This document shows positions 12,082-24,616 of a stretch of DNA of 64,000 bases, piece by piece. Each line of letters opens with the position of its first letter. The stretch's first letter is position 1. Under the pieces are notes generated by a model that saw only the letters and a program-made list of their open reading frames with translations, was not told where the DNA came from and made no database searches. The translations under genes were made by a program, and so were the position numbers. Source of the DNA: Fistularia commersonii (taxonomy: Eukaryota > Chordata > Actinopteri > Syngnathiformes > Fistulariidae); NCBI GenBank assembly GCA_037954325.1, contig JBBMNZ010000015.1, positions 9,812,501 to 9,876,500 on the forward strand. Direction: 5' to 3'.

Positions 12082-14096
12082 GGCTGATTTAATAACTCAA
12101 CCATGAGACCAGACCCATTGTACCATCAGCTGTAGCAGTTTCCCTGCAGGTGTCATTGCGTCATTGTCCAGATGTTCGCTCGTCCTTCCTCTTTGTGCGT
12201 AGGAGCTTTTTTAACACCGGGTGGCAAATCTCACCCAAGGGGGTGGCGAGGGTTCAAATCTTTATCTACCGTCTCGGGGGTGGGTACCTTTTCTTGTCAG
12301 AAGGCTCTTAGCGTAAATCATTAGGATTTTCCCCGCCATGCCTGTCCTGAGCTGCTGAGTTTGTTTCTATCTGGATGTGACAGATAGCCGCTGATCGTCC
12401 GATGTCGCTAACATCGTTGCATGAAGATGCTTTGAGTCATCGGAGCTCAGCTGTTTGCAGACAACGTGCCGTTGTACGTGTGCGCGCATGTGTGTGTGTG
12501 TGTGTGTGTTGTGTCATAGCGGCCGATGGGGGTTGGGGTGGTTGGGCGAAGAGGCCGGAGCTCTTCGGGGAGTTAAGCCAGAGAGCTGGGCAGGAAACAG
12601 ATGGCGGCAGAGGGAGCAGGGCGGTGCACAGATAGGCACAGCGCCTGGCCGGAGGATATTACAGCCCTCACATACCTCTCAGGGGATTAATAAGCCCATC
12701 ATGGTCGGGAAGGGATGCGGGGCGGCGGGGAGGTGCGCCGTAATTGGTTATCCCGTTTTTTTTTCCCTTTGTCTTCTAATGTCCCACTTTAACTCCATAT
12801 TTGATGACCTTGTTGCCGCTGCACACGTGATAGATGAGGCCTGTCAGACCCACTCTGTTTGCTAATGGAGGGCAGGGCCCGGCCCAGGGGCCCGGGGGGG
12901 CCGGCGGGCTTACGGCTCGGGCCCCCGCCATGCCACGCCACGCCACGCCACGCCACGCCAGCCCAGACGGCCGCCGCGTTCATTATTCAGGCTATTTATA
13001 AACCCCCGCTGCCAAAAAATAGGTGACCGGTAGTTCGCCATTGCTGAAAACACAAGGTGGAGGGCGAACGCCGATGAACGCGCCGCGGGTACGCGATATT
13101 ATTCTCGTGGCCGCTCGGAGACGGCCGGTGCCGGGCTCTCGTTGTGTCGGCATCGACCGAGTCCGGAGCTCTGCTGGCGTCGGTGACATTTCATACGTTC
13201 CCACATCACCTCTGGTGCAGCCACGGGCTCCGTCTGACCTTTGAGGCGCCAAGTGGATCCTGCTGGAAGCCTGCTACCTGACCTTTATCAGGGTTTTCAT
13301 GTCGTACCACCCCGCCCCCCCAAAAGCCCGCCGGCTCCTCAAGACCTCTGCGTCTCGTGCCGCTTCCTGGGCCTCCCAGGCAGCCGGGAGGACCAGGATG
13401 TTGGGGGACGGCTGGAAGAAGAAGTCAGGTGTATTTCCTGCTGCGGACTGCTGATCCCTGCAGCATCACTGCAGTGCTCTGTTATGTGTGAGTGTGTTGC
13501 CTGTCATCGTATTCCAGCAGCATGCATGGATGAGGCTTTTGCGATGCACGGTTTGTCAAAGCGGTCCCAGGTGAAGGTGACCTTGAGGCGTGGCTGCCCC
13601 CTGCTGGGAGGAATCCGCCACTGCAAAGCTGCGACGGGGAAAAAAAAAAATCGGACAGCCTCGGTTCCCGCGGGGCGACCGGTCGCTGACAGACGGTTGT
13701 TTACCCAGCGGCCGACCAATCGGCGGAGACGACGCCGGGCTCGTCGTTTTAGCCGGGTGAAAACAAACGGCAGCTCTCGCGTCCCGTCCGACCCGAACGC
13801 ACCACATATCCGGGAAAAAGATCATCTCCGTCCAGCCTCCTTCCTCCAACCCCCGTTTCCCCCCCTGCCGCCTCCAAAGCGAAATCTTGCCGTTGTTTGT
13901 GCCGAGGCTTGGGATTATATCCGGGGGCTTCCTCTGAAAGGTGCCTTAATCCCTTAATTCCAGTTTGCAGATTAGAAACCCCCTGCTTTTTGAAGGTTTC
14001 TCTCTTTTATCCCTCCGCCCCTCTTCCGTATCAGCTCCTTCCCCCGGCATGTAAACACAGTTGAACGCTGATTAGCCCAGAAACACTGCTTTGGAA
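12082..14096. other. non-coding, GC-rich stretch
   Basis: Holds (TG)n at 12489-12509 and a CCACG pentanucleotide run at 12928-12960. The 238-codon open frame at 13241-13957 has no recognised domain, and its Arg-rich stretch reflects CpG-rich sequence. Confidence 0.5.
12928..12960. repeat. (CCACG)n pentanucleotide repeat
   Basis: About six tandem copies of CCACG/CCATG type, GC-rich. Confidence 0.9.
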
Positions 14097-14097
14097 T

Positions 14098-14122
14098 CAC
14101 ACACACACACACACACACACAC
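14098..14122. repeat. (CA)n microsatellite
   Basis: About 25 bases of AC repeats. A T-run (14277-14300) follows downstream. Confidence 0.93.
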
Positions 14123-14638
14123 GGAGCAGCATTGAGGAGACATCAGAGGCTCGACTGCAGCCGCACTCGCAGGCCTCTGGAGGCGTCTGCTTTCGGAGAG
14201 GATGCGGTTTGTCGGGCGAGTCGAATTGAGACGTACGAGCGGTGGCGAACGACCGGCTCCACCTTGACAGCGGCCCTTTTTTTTTTTTTTTTTTTTTTTT
14301 GCACTTTTTTTTGCGCCACAGGGTAGACGCGTGTCGAGTCCACGCACGTATCTGCACGGCCGCCGGTGACAGATGGGCGCCGTCGCTGTCAGGAGTCATC
14401 GTCATCCTGTCCGAGGAAGGAGAGTTTTTTTGTTTTGTTTTTCTCACCGGATGAGTTAGAGCTCTCGGAGAATCCCAGGAGGCCATCGACCCTCCTCAAC
14501 GATCATACGGCTCTTCCTCACTCAGTTTACCTCTGCTGTCGATATCTGAGCCGGGACGCTTCCGTCTCCATCCCCTGCTCCTCCGGTTTGCGGTCTCCTA
14601 GAACAAGCATGATCGGCTAGCGAAAACAAAACTTAATA

Positions 14639-15318
14639 TCGGGGTGTCAAACTCATTTTCACCGAGGGCCACATCACCTTCATGGTTGCCCTCAAATGGC
14701 CACATTTAACAGTATAAATGTAACTAAATGTAATATAAAATAAATGTAACAACCCCTTAATGTTAAATAACTTTTAATTTATTACTCCGTCATTCAAATC
14801 CATAATGTTACAGCTAGCTTTCCCTACTTCGGTGTTTTCAGGAGCACATTCTGCTGCCATCGTCGTTTGGCTTTTAATTCTTGGGCAATTTGTTGTTTTT
14901 CTGGAACGCTTTGGCATACTTAGCTCCGTGCTTGGTGTCAAAATGCCGACGTAGATTTTACTTTTTGACGTCCGACGCTATCTCATAACGCAAAAGACAC
15001 ACTGTTTTTTTTCTCCCTGAAGCACAAACATGTAGTTGCCTTCTTATCTTTCTTGAAACAGCCTTCCATCTGCATCAACTTTAGGGATCATTTGTATTTC
15101 TCAATTCCACTTGTTAGAAATGGCATTGATGTAGATACACTGCAATCTAATGGCGGGACGGCGTCACTTTTTTGGTAACATGATCAGTATGAATCGTGGG
15201 AAATGTAGTTTACGGTCAATGAACGTGTTTGACTTATTTATTTTAAGACCATCAGACCTTTTAAGAAGTCCTCGCGGGCCACATAAAATGACATGGCTGG
15301 CCACATTTGGCCCACGGA
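14639..15318 (+). mobile_element. internally deleted hAT element, copy 1
   Basis: The left end GGGGTGTCAAACTCATTTTC with accgagggccacatcacctt is the same terminus as at 36468. The right part ctcgcgggccacataaaatg...catttggcccacgg matches the inner right end, but the terminal GAGTTTGACACC is missing. The minus strand carries decayed BED zinc-finger coding text (gatgcagatggaaggctgtt). See 17140-17911 for the same text in plus orientation. Confidence 0.75.
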
Positions 15319-15515
15319 TAGACTGACAGCCATTCACCCTTTCATTCACATAGCAAGATATCCTTACATGCACTTTGTCATTCACACATCATGTGAAGAC
15401 ATGCAACTATTCACTCTCTATTTACACATAATATGTAGACACATATACAATTCACCCTTGAACTCATATAGAGACACACAACTGTTTACTGTCTCATTCA
15501 CACATGAGGGCAATT
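15319..15515 (-). repeat. SINE-like repeat fragment, antisense
   Basis: Tandem degenerate units of a cattcacacatcatgtgaagacatgcaactatt type, about 41 bases each. It directly follows the hAT element, and may have replaced its lost right end. Confidence 0.6.
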
Positions 15516-15589
15516 TAGGGAAGTTTTTTTTTATTTATATATATCATCATCTGGCATTATCGATTTGCCACAATTCTCCCCTTCTTGGA

Positions 15590-15681
15590 GTGTGTGTGTG
15601 TGTGTGTGGGGGGGGCATCCTTATCACAACATGCAGTCAGCCTGTCAACCATAGTTGATAGACGTCCAGACATACCAGGCT

Positions 15682-15721
<40 letters not shown>

Positions 15722-15836
15722 CACAAAACCTCTCTCATCACCGTTGACAGTGGCTCAGGATCTGTCGGGGATCTGCTGCTGTCGGGGAACGGAGACGCAG
15801 ACGCTGCCGTTCACTTCCATCACTCCACTTTGAAGG

Positions 15837-15878
<42 letters not shown>

Positions 15879-16195
15879 TCCCTCTGTCAACGGAGGCTGC
15901 AGTCATGTCCGTGTTTGGACTAGCAGAGTGCCGCGATGCCAAAGAAAAAAAAACTGCTTCCCGCTTTGAGTTGCCGCAACTTCCTGCCTTCATCGACCTC
16001 CTCTGGATGCAGTGGACATCTAATGCAGAGGTCGGCCGTGAAGTAACCTCTGCGGTTCACACACACACAAACACACAGACACACTCACACAGAAATACAC
16101 ACACACCTCTTCAAAAATGGCAGTAAACAAACACAGACAGGAAGTAGAGACATCAGCATCAAATAACCGCAGCTACAATATAACACTCCCAATCT

Positions 16196-16284
<89 letters not shown>

Positions 16285-16492
16285 CGTCGGGGGCTGTCAC
16301 GGTGTGTCGAGGGCTACCATTGTGGCTCACCTGTCGTCGCCAAGGCCGACTTGGCTTCCCGAGAAACCCGGGGAGCCGGTTGATTGAAAGCGTGTGTGTA
16401 TACGAGTGTGTGTGTGTGCGAGGCAGGGCGGATGTCGTTTCCCTCAAGGCTCATGTCTTATTCATTGCTCAGAATGTGGGCGGACGAGTAGG

Positions 16493-16530
<38 letters not shown>

Positions 16531-16691
16531 GTATGAATTCACAGATCTCCGCTCTAAGGGACTTTCTTAACTGAATAGATTTTTGCTCTCTTTGAGGCTT
16601 GTCAGTGTCGCCGGTGCTTCACCCTCTCCTCCACCTTGCCTGCTCCTCCCACGCTATTTTACAAACTGCGTATGGAGTGAGTGGCAGAATG

Positions 16692-16723
<32 letters not shown>
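15590..16723. repeat. cluster of (GT)n/(CA)n microsatellites
   Basis: GT tracts lie at 15591-15608, 15682-15716, 15838-15874, 16197-16281 (about 85 bases, the longest in the window), 16493-16529 and 16692-16723. Imperfect CA lies at 16050-16106. The DNA between them is unique-looking. No gene signal was found. Confidence 0.93.
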
Positions 16724-16725
<2 letters not shown>

Positions 16726-16840
16726 GGACACTCAGTTGAATATACCAGATACGCGGTGAACGCAATGGGTCCAGCTGCGCTGATTTAAGACGTATCCTGA
16801 TGACTCTCATGCTAATGAGCTCATGTCTTCTTGTTCCTCC

Positions 16841-16863
16841 ACCGCCGCCGCCGCCGCCGCCGC
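16841..16863. repeat. (CCG)n trinucleotide run
   Basis: About seven tandem CCG units. Part of a GC-rich block (16840-17110) with no exon recognised. Confidence 0.85.
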
Positions 16864-17139
16864 TGCTCCGTGACCTGCCCTCCTTTTGGCACCCGGAGAA
16901 CCCCCTCCCTTCTAATTAGGCGCCAGCGCAAGTTTTCGGTGAGGATCAGTCGATTTTCTCCAGATGCGCCGGTCTTATCTCGCCGAGCCGAGCCGCTTCT
17001 GATGCCGGGGCTCGTCTCGCTGTTATCCAATTAGCCATTTGCTACTCCATGTGTGGGCTCGCCGCTCCTGGCTATTGGGTCATCCTAAAAACAGACGGCG
17101 GCAGTGTCGGCGGCCCTGTCAATACAGCAGTAACTCAGT

Positions 17140-17911
17140 GACACGTGTCAAATTCAAGGCCCGCGGGCCAAATGTGCCCCGCAAGAACGTCTTAAGAGGT
17201 CTGATTGTCTTATAACAAAAAAGTTGAACGCGCGTATTGACAATAAACTACATTTCCCACAATTCATGCGATTGTGTTACCCCTGATGTGACGGCATTCC
17301 GCCATTAGATTGCAGTGTATCCACATTAATGCTATTTTCAACAAGTGGAATTGATAAATGAAAATGATCGCTAAATGTCAAGGAGGAGAAAAGTTGATGC
17401 AGATGGAAGGTTGTTTAAAGAAAGATTTGGAGGCGAATACATTTTTGTGCTTCAAGTAGAAAAAGCAGAATGTCTTTTGTGTTATGAGGCAGTGTTGGTT
17501 GACAAGGAGTAAAATTTACGTCTGCATTTTAACACCAAATGCTAAGAATGCCAAAGTTAGCCTTCCAGAAAAACAACCAATTGTCCAAGAATTAAAAGCC
17601 AAATTATGACGGCAGCAAAGTGTGTTCAGGAAAGCTGCATCCAAAAAACACTGCAGCAGTGAAAGCTAGCTTTGGAACAGAGCAACTAGTAAACATCATT
17701 TTTTTACATCAATGCAAATGCATAATGTAACATTTTGGATTTGAATGAGTAATAAATTAAAAGTTATGGAACTTTAAGGAGTACTTACATTTATTTTTTT
17801 CATTTCATTTGGTTACATTTAGTTATATGTATACTGTTACCGTGATGTGGCCCTTTGAGCGCAACCATTATGCTAATGTGGCCCTCGGTGAAAATGAGTT
17901 TGACACCCCCG
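17140..17911 (-). mobile_element. internally deleted hAT element, copy 2
   Basis: Inverted relative to copies 1 and 3: the left end is gacacgtgtcaaattcaagg and the right end is CGGTGAAAATGAGTTTGACA followed by CCCCCG. The interior plus strand reads, from about 17377, MSRRRKVDADGRLFKERF and then ECLLCYEAV before stops. This is the N-terminal BED zinc-finger region of a hAT transposase of the type related to GTF2IRD2/FAM200-like proteins (family knowledge). The catalytic part is absent. Confidence 0.78.
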
Positions 17912-18633
17912 CTCTATTGCGTCTCCTTGGAAAATGATTGACTGTCTCCTCTAAAAAGGTCCGTCCCCCTTTCCACAACTACACCCTCATGGGTTTCATA
18001 CCCCCTCTTACACATATGACACACACACACACACATACACACTCCAGCTCTGTGACACCAGTTAGCATGCGGCTAACCCTCCAAGCTACCCCTTTCTTCT
18101 TCTGTGTTGTTCACCCATCTCAATGTGAGGCTTTGGCGACGAGAGAAGGCCGCATTGACAGTACTGACGCCTTTTCTGAAACACTTTTGCATCAACGCCA
18201 CCCTTGCGCCGCAGCCCTCGTAGCCCTCGCCGCCGCCCGCGCTGCCTCTGTCCGGACGCTCGCATTGTTTCGTCTGAGCCCCTCTGCTCACCGCCTCCTC
18301 CCGCTTGGAGCAGGGCGCTCCAACCATCCTCTCCTTCGATTTTTTGCCATCGCCGTGCAGGAGCACTCCTATCACCATGGCAACAATTACACAATACTTT
18401 TATCAGGTGGCTCTGGAAAGAAAAAACAGAGGGGTTTGTTTCTTGTTATTATCAATGAAGAAAAGGACGATCAATATGAAATTAGGGATTAAGAGACCAA
18501 TCTAGCTCTTTTGGATTTGTTTTGTGTTCGTTTTTAAATGGGAAGCTCAGTCTGGGTCCAACCAAAGCGAACCCAACCTCCTGCTCTTTCAAGACGGTTG
18601 CTAACACAGCTAACAGCTAACATTTGTAGTTTA
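17912..18633. other. non-coding stretch, no gene seen
   Basis: Overlapping open frames on both strands at 17938-18505 have no domain or splice support. (CA)n lies at 18017-18034. Confidence 0.5.
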
Positions 18634-18790
18634 AGATGAGATGAGATGAGATGAGATGAGAACAACTTTATTAATCCCGAAGGAAATTGTTGTGCCAGAG
18701 TTTCAGTATAAAGTAGTAGTAAAAACATAACAGTAATGGATAATAGTGGAAAGGAGGAAGAATAAGAAATATAATGAAATATAAATTGTC
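18634..18790 (-). repeat. retroposon 3' tail, antisense, with (GAGAT)n
   Basis: gatgagatgagatgagatga is followed by acaactttattaatcccgaa and ggaaattgttgtgccagag. This is the reverse complement of a fish LINE/SINE 3' end (TTTCGGGATTAATAAAGT type). Similar tails lie at 45394 and 47917. Confidence 0.7.
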
Positions 18791-20141
18791 TTAGCTGTTA
18801 GCAGTAACTATAAAGATTGACAAAGATTAACACCATGCTGCCTCTTTCTGTGTGTGTGTGTTTGTGTGTTTGTGTGTGTGTGCAGTCTTTTATTCTGGGG
18901 GGGGGGAGCTGAAATGTTTTCCGACGTGTCGATAAATAGCGAACCACGTGATCCGACGGTGCCGTTTGCCCGCGGGCCCCCTTCCGGCAGGCGAACACTG
19001 ACACTCTAATGAGTGAGCACCCGCCTCCCTGTAAAGGGGAGTATTTTAATAAGGCTCAAACCCGCGTCTTGGCTCGGTCGCGACCAGGCGGCCGAACTTC
19101 GGGCGGCGGCGCCGCCGTGGGGCGACCAGCTGCCGTGGCGCGACGAATCTAATCACGTCTCCTTAGTTGGATATTACCCGAGCTTGTAAACACGCTGGAT
19201 CCAAGAAATCATCTAATTAGCGGCAGGCGGAGATAGAAGCACATATAGACGTGGCACATACTGCCGCTGCTATAAATATCGCCATGGTTGCCGCGGCGAC
19301 ATGCCAGATTTAATTAAGGAGCTGCATTGTTGGCCGTGCTCCATCATATTTCATACCCCGGCAGCAGACGCCAGTATTAAAAGCATGTAAATGGAGCCGC
19401 ATCTTCATCCGTGGTGCGCGCTTTTTATTTATTTCTTATTTATTTTTTAATTTTTTTTAAAAGAAGACATCTCCAAGATGGGGACGGAGAGTAGATTGTG
19501 AAATTGGTGACGGTTGAACGCCACACTGCTGCTTTGTTCCGGGCGCCGCCGTTGTTCGGGGCGGCCGACTGTCACGGCGTCATGGCAGGCGACGGAGATG
19601 TCGCTGATTTTACTAGTTAGCTTCTCTGCGCTACGGCGTGCTGTTGCTCCTGCCGGTTGGGGGGCCACGATCTGTATGATTGACATCTTGTTGTCATGGA
19701 GACATTGCCATGTTGTCGATGACATTGTCCAGACTGGAAATCCAGGCGGATGTCATTTGTGGTCCTCAGAGGCTGGAGCCTGCTGGTAGTGCCGTCCTCA
19801 CTCAGTTGTGCCGCCATCTCTTTTAACATACCGGGGTTACTTTCGTCATTCGGGTTGATGTGATTGACAGGTCGCCATGGATACAGTGACACGTTGGTTG
19901 CCAAAATAAAAGTACCCGATGAGTTCCTTTTATTTCCCATCATCTCCCGACCGCTAGCGTACCTGGCATGTTGAGTCTCTTACCATGGTTACCATGGGAA
20001 CCAATTGGGGGCGTTTTGAACTCTACAGAATTCCTCATATCTTCTAACAATTCTCTGACGTTAACAGCTCATGCTAGCAGGTATTATGTAAACCTCTTTG
20101 GCTTGAACTTTGAATCTGATTTGTGAAATACTGCAGCTTTT
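18791..20141. other. repeat-poor block, candidate regulatory DNA
   Basis: 18985-19400 contains ATTA/TAAT and ATAAA cores in GC-rich surroundings (atctaattagcggcaggcgg, gatttaattaaggagctgc, tattaaaagcatgtaaatgg). That style is often seen in conserved developmental enhancers. No exon was found. Confidence 0.3.
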
Positions 20142-20311
20142 TCATTCATTCATTCATTCATTCATTCATTCATTCATTCATTCATTCCCTCTTGATCATA
20201 TCATGCTCTCATGCATATCGGGGGTGTGGAAGGTGGAAGCTACCCCAGCCGTCATTGGACGAGAGCGTTGTTCACCCCGGACCGCTTGATCACAGGGCAA
20301 CATATAGAGAC
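20142..20311 (-). repeat. SINE-like repeat, antisense, with (ATTC)n
   Basis: (CATT)n at 20142-20185 is the reverse complement of the family's (TGAA)n tail. It is followed by gtggaaggtggaagctaccc and the gatcacagggcaacatatag segment. Confidence 0.7.
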
Positions 20312-23300
20312 ATACATCTGCTGTTAGCATGCGTAGCACGTCAAGGCTCTCGCTGTGGTAACTATGGGAACCTTCAGTTTTGAACTTTCAAGAATTCCTG
20401 ACATCACCCCTTTATTTGAAGTTGTATTTCCTCTGTGGCGGCAGCAGGGGCTCGGCGGGAGTTAGCGATGTTCGCAGCTCACGCTAATAGCTGCTTTCTA
20501 AACTTCTTTTCGGCAACTGTGGCTCAAAATTCGATTCTGAATTTACAATAAAGATTCATGGTTCATTGCTTGTTCCTTATGGCGTTCATCTAAATAGGAA
20601 TTGTAATGGGAGGCAGGTTGTGAGAAGAAACGTTGAGGTAATTACAGACGTAAAAGTGAATTTGAAACAAAAACTAAACAAGGCGGCGGATTCTTTGTCC
20701 CTGACTCACTCCAGCAGCACAGACACGTTTCCTTCTTATTCTGCGCCAAATTAACTTTTAATTCATTGCATTGAATGCGCCTTTCTTTTTCTTTTCTTTC
20801 CCCCCCCACCGCCTCCATCCCATGCTATTCATGTAGTCGATTATGATTTTAATAAAAGCGCTACAAACTGTAAGGGTTCGGACTTAAATCAGCAGCTCCG
20901 CGCCGTTCTTAATGAAGAATTACGAGCGCGGCGCGCAGAGTGAAGCTGTCAGAAATAATGACGGAGCCCGGCTCCATTTACGATATACAATCCTGACCGT
21001 CGTCACCCTCGGAGCTCATCATCGTGCTGTAATATTAATATTTGCTCTCTTTCGTGAGGACAATGGGCTCCCGAGCGTAGAAAGGGTTCCTGAACGCACC
21101 GCTAATTCTGAAAATGGAGGCAAGTCTACGCCGTCGGAGTTTGTAAATTACATGCAAAATGTGATTCGGATTGAAATGGTAAGTCATTGTGTGTCTGGGT
21201 GAGCGGTAAAACGGATGTAAAAAAAAAAAACCAAACCAAATTAGCCAATAATCAACCGATGAGCCAGTTGGGCGGATGTCACATGAATAATTAGATTCAT
21301 TAAGTAAGAAACATCAACGTTTTGATCGCCGGGCGACAGGCCTTCAGTTTCGTCTGATGGGAAGGAAGTGGGTCAGAACATTCGAAGCGAGGCGGACAGG
21401 ATTGGACGAGAAGCCGGAGCGAACATTGCCCGCGTTTGATTAATCAGAAGATCAGGCTCGTGACTCCTCGTCCCGCCGTCTCTTTCCGTTTTAAAGCCCG
21501 ACACCTGCGTTGCTGCGGCAACAAAGGAGATCAGGGTTCGCCAGGCGGGAGAATATACCCGATGCTTCTGGATCGCAAGGCGGAGAAGAGGTGTCGGGGG
21601 GGCGCGAGATTTCCTGTAACTGGCACCCGTCACTTAGTATGAGGGAGGCGATCACTCTGCTCTCCGGAGTCCGGCCTCAATTAAAGAACAGCAGCTCAGG
21701 TAGGCGGGAAGAGAAAGGAGAGGGGAGGAAGAAGAAGAGGAGGAGGAGGAGGAGGAGGAGGAGGCCCCTCTGTGTGCGGCAGCAGTCTGGAGATTGGCTT
21801 CAGATTGCTGCGGGCGTTTGCTCCATTCAAGCCGCTCTCGCTTGCGACCGGCTCAATCACGGGCAGCTGGCAGGCGGGCGGAGAAGAAAGAGTTTCCATC
21901 GTATCGGCACCGCCTCCCCCTCCATCACCTCCCCCCTCCAACCCCCCGATGTCCCTGGGAGCGGGGGGGTGTTAAAATGTGATTAAAGAGGTGGAGCGCC
22001 GCCGGACGAAGTCTACCGTAATGGCCTGCAAAGGCCACCCGGTGTTTGGGGGTGGGGGTGGGGGGCTGCATCTGGCCGACAACTCCGCCGCCGATGTGGC
22101 CCCCCCGTGGCAGTTTGAGGCCAGGTGCTGCCTGTAGCACTTTGAAGGGGGTGGTGTTCTGGATAGCTTCAATAGTTCCAGAGTGGCGGGTCTACATCAT
22201 TTTGCCATCGAAGGGCTGACAAAGGGGCATTTAGACATGTATCCTTTGTTGGCTAATGATTACCTTTGCTATCCTGCGCATACAACCACACAATCGACCT
22301 ACCTAACAACACAGTCCACAGTAGTGCCTACTGCTGCCAAACTAATGTGCTCTGGATATCTACGTCTTGCGCTTATGCTAATGTCCAGCTTATGCTATTT
22401 AGACTGATTGACGCTCTTGTTTTTCACAGTTATCATTAACCTCAGCATGCGCGTCTTGGCATTTGGGCAAGTCGTATGTCCAGAGGAAGCCTATGGTAGT
22501 TGACCATAGTTGAGTTGAACTATTCTGCTCACCAGCTGCTGTTTCCAAAGTAACTGGCCACTCAGTCTTTTCACCAGCTATAATTTTGTTGCGAAATGAT
22601 GGCAGTCAGTGGTAGTTCGACGTTTCTCCTTTATAGCGTGCACATTACAAATCAGCGATTTCGGGGAGCTTGCACGCTAAATAGTGCAGTACCATTGGAA
22701 GTTGTGTGGGGGCTGTGTTGAACGGTATGCTCAAGCGACAGCTAGTGAAATGGACAGAGAAGAAGAAGTAGACCACATGGCATCGGAATAATACTTCACG
22801 TTGCGATGTATTAAATGGCCGCGCTTACGTCCGTCTACTGCGCTGTCTGGAGCTGATGTATCGCGGGAACAACCATGGCAACATAAATGTGGGCGGTGCC
22901 GTTCGACGAAATTTGAAAAGGACGTACCAATTTTCGCATGTAAGGTTAGCTCGCCTGAGCCTTGAGGAGTCGTCGGTCTGGACGGAAAATGGGATAGTAG
23001 CCGCGGCAGGCTAATCTCCAGACCGCATCCTTGGAGTGAGGTGGAGCTAAGGAAAGACGGAGGATCGAGGGTGGGATTTTTGTTGTTTTTTTTTTGGTCT
23101 CACTTGACTGTCCACTCCGTCAACCTCTGACTCCCTGACAGTTACAAAGCAGATGCGACTGTACACTAGCAGGATGGTTTGCACTTTAAAATAGAGAGCC
23201 CGGGCTCGCCTCCTTGCTCTCTCACGGGGCAATAAAACGTGGCGTGAGTGTGCAGTTTCGCTACCGTCGGAAACACAGAGCCACTGCGCCGCAACAGGAA

Positions 23301-23744
23301 GGGAAAAAAAAAAAAACGAAACAAAAGTGCTTTGTTTGCTAAAAAGACGGTTGAAACGAAGGAAGCGGATTCGCAGCCGCCGCATCCACTGAGCAGGCAG
23401 ACACCCGATAGAGGCTGAGTGATTTAAGGCCCCTGGAGGAGCACGCCAAAACCGTGTCTTGAAAAAGTCTTTGGTTTCGTAAACCGCGCAGGTTCGTCTT
23501 GGCTGACGCCCGGGGGGGGGGGGGGGAGTCAAGGCTCTGATGACGATCTGAGCGCGATCCGCTCACTTTCTGCAAGAGGGGGAGTAAATTGTTCTCCGGA
23601 GGCTGAGCGGCTGTTATTCGGCGTGTGAAGCCGATGAAGCGGATTCGGAGGAGCCTTCAAGGTTTCGACGTACAGATGGGGTGATGGTGCAGAAGAGCAG
23701 GAGTTGCTGCAGTAAATACTATCTACTATCGTAAATACTATCTA
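20312..23744. other. non-coding stretch, no gene seen
   Basis: 20870-21200 is repeat-poor with AT-rich cores. 21720-21765 is a (GGA)n run. A poly-G run lies at 23512-23526. None of the open frames shows a domain or splice-consistent exon. Confidence 0.5.
21722..21764. repeat. (AGG)n tract
   Basis: An AAG/AGG trinucleotide purine run of about 43 bases. Confidence 0.85.
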
Positions 23745-23752
23745 CTATCTAG

Positions 23753-24616
23753 TAGCGGTGTAAAAAAAAAATCGATATGTCTCGATATATCGATCCGACA
23801 GCTGACGATCCGATGCATCGACACGTCCGCAAGAGTATCGATCCACGTATGCATTTTACCTGTCTATTTTTAGTCTGCTCTGAGGCGTAATTCTCACTCC
23901 GTGCTGCGGGTGGCGGTAACCTACTTTGTCTCCACCTACTTCGCTTCCCTTACCCTCTTTCAGCACAGTCTTTCAGCAGACACACCCTCTTTAGCATAGC
24001 ACTCGCATTTAAACATTCGGGAGGCGGACATCGATGTGGCTGAGAAGGACGCGGACTTACACACTCCTGTAGGTTTAAAATCGCTCGTGTGGAAGTATTT
24101 CGGCTTCCGCAAAAACGGGAAAGAATTGGTAAAGGATGTGGCGATATGTAAAGAATGTCGAATTGAAGTTAGCTACCGTGGCAACACTTCTAATTTGTCG
24201 GCTCGCCTGAAAAGACGGCATGGTGTTGTTGAAGGCGAATGTTCAGAAAAAGCACAGCGCCCTGCCCAGCGGAGTACATTTTTCCCACAAAAGTTACCGA
24301 GCAGTTCGAAAAGGGCCAAAAACATATCGAAGGCGATTGCCTTCTTCATATGTAAAGACGCAAGGCCGTACGGCGCGGTGGAGAACGAGGGCTTCGGCTA
24401 CCTGCTCGAAACATTGGAGCCCAGATACGACGTACCATCTCGACAGCACTCCGGCCAGTCATACGTTAAAAAATCGTATCGTAGTTAAAAAAAATCGTAT
24501 CGAATCGAATCGTGGGGCATTTTTAAGTATCAAAAAAAAAATCGAATCGATCGAATCGTTGCCTCGAGAAATCGAATCGGATCGAATCGTCATGATGGCT
24601 CTGATTTACACCCCTA
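23753..24616 (+). mobile_element. non-autonomous hAT element with perfect 8-bp target duplication
   Basis: TIRs TAGCGGTGTAAA (23753-23764) and TTTACACCCCTA (24605-24616) match at 11 of 12 positions. They are flanked by identical ctatctag copies at 23745-23752 and 24617-24624. An 8-bp duplication with such ends is diagnostic of the hAT superfamily. The element is 864 bp and carries only the N-terminal part of a BED-type transposase (24036-24488). It also holds tcgaatcga-rich subterminal repeats near both ends. Confidence 0.93.
24036..24488 (+). pseudogene. truncated hAT transposase, BED zinc-finger part only
   Basis: An uninterrupted frame of about 150 codons begins at a GTG. No in-frame ATG is present, so the original start seems lost. 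Residues about 17-62 form a BED finger: the SLVWKYFGF opening, CKEC at 38-41, GNTSNL at 49-54, final His62. The expected first His of the pair is Arg57, so zinc binding is probably broken. The frame continues through KAIAFFICKDARPY and NEGFGYLLETLEPRYDVPSR, then ends. In full-length hAT proteins this lies before the catalytic domain, which is deleted here. Confidence 0.85.

Noticed and set aside
13241..13957. 238-codon open frame on the + strand
   Set aside because: No recognised domain, Arg/Pro-rich composition explained by CpG-rich DNA, overlapping frames on the other strand, and no splice or conservation support.
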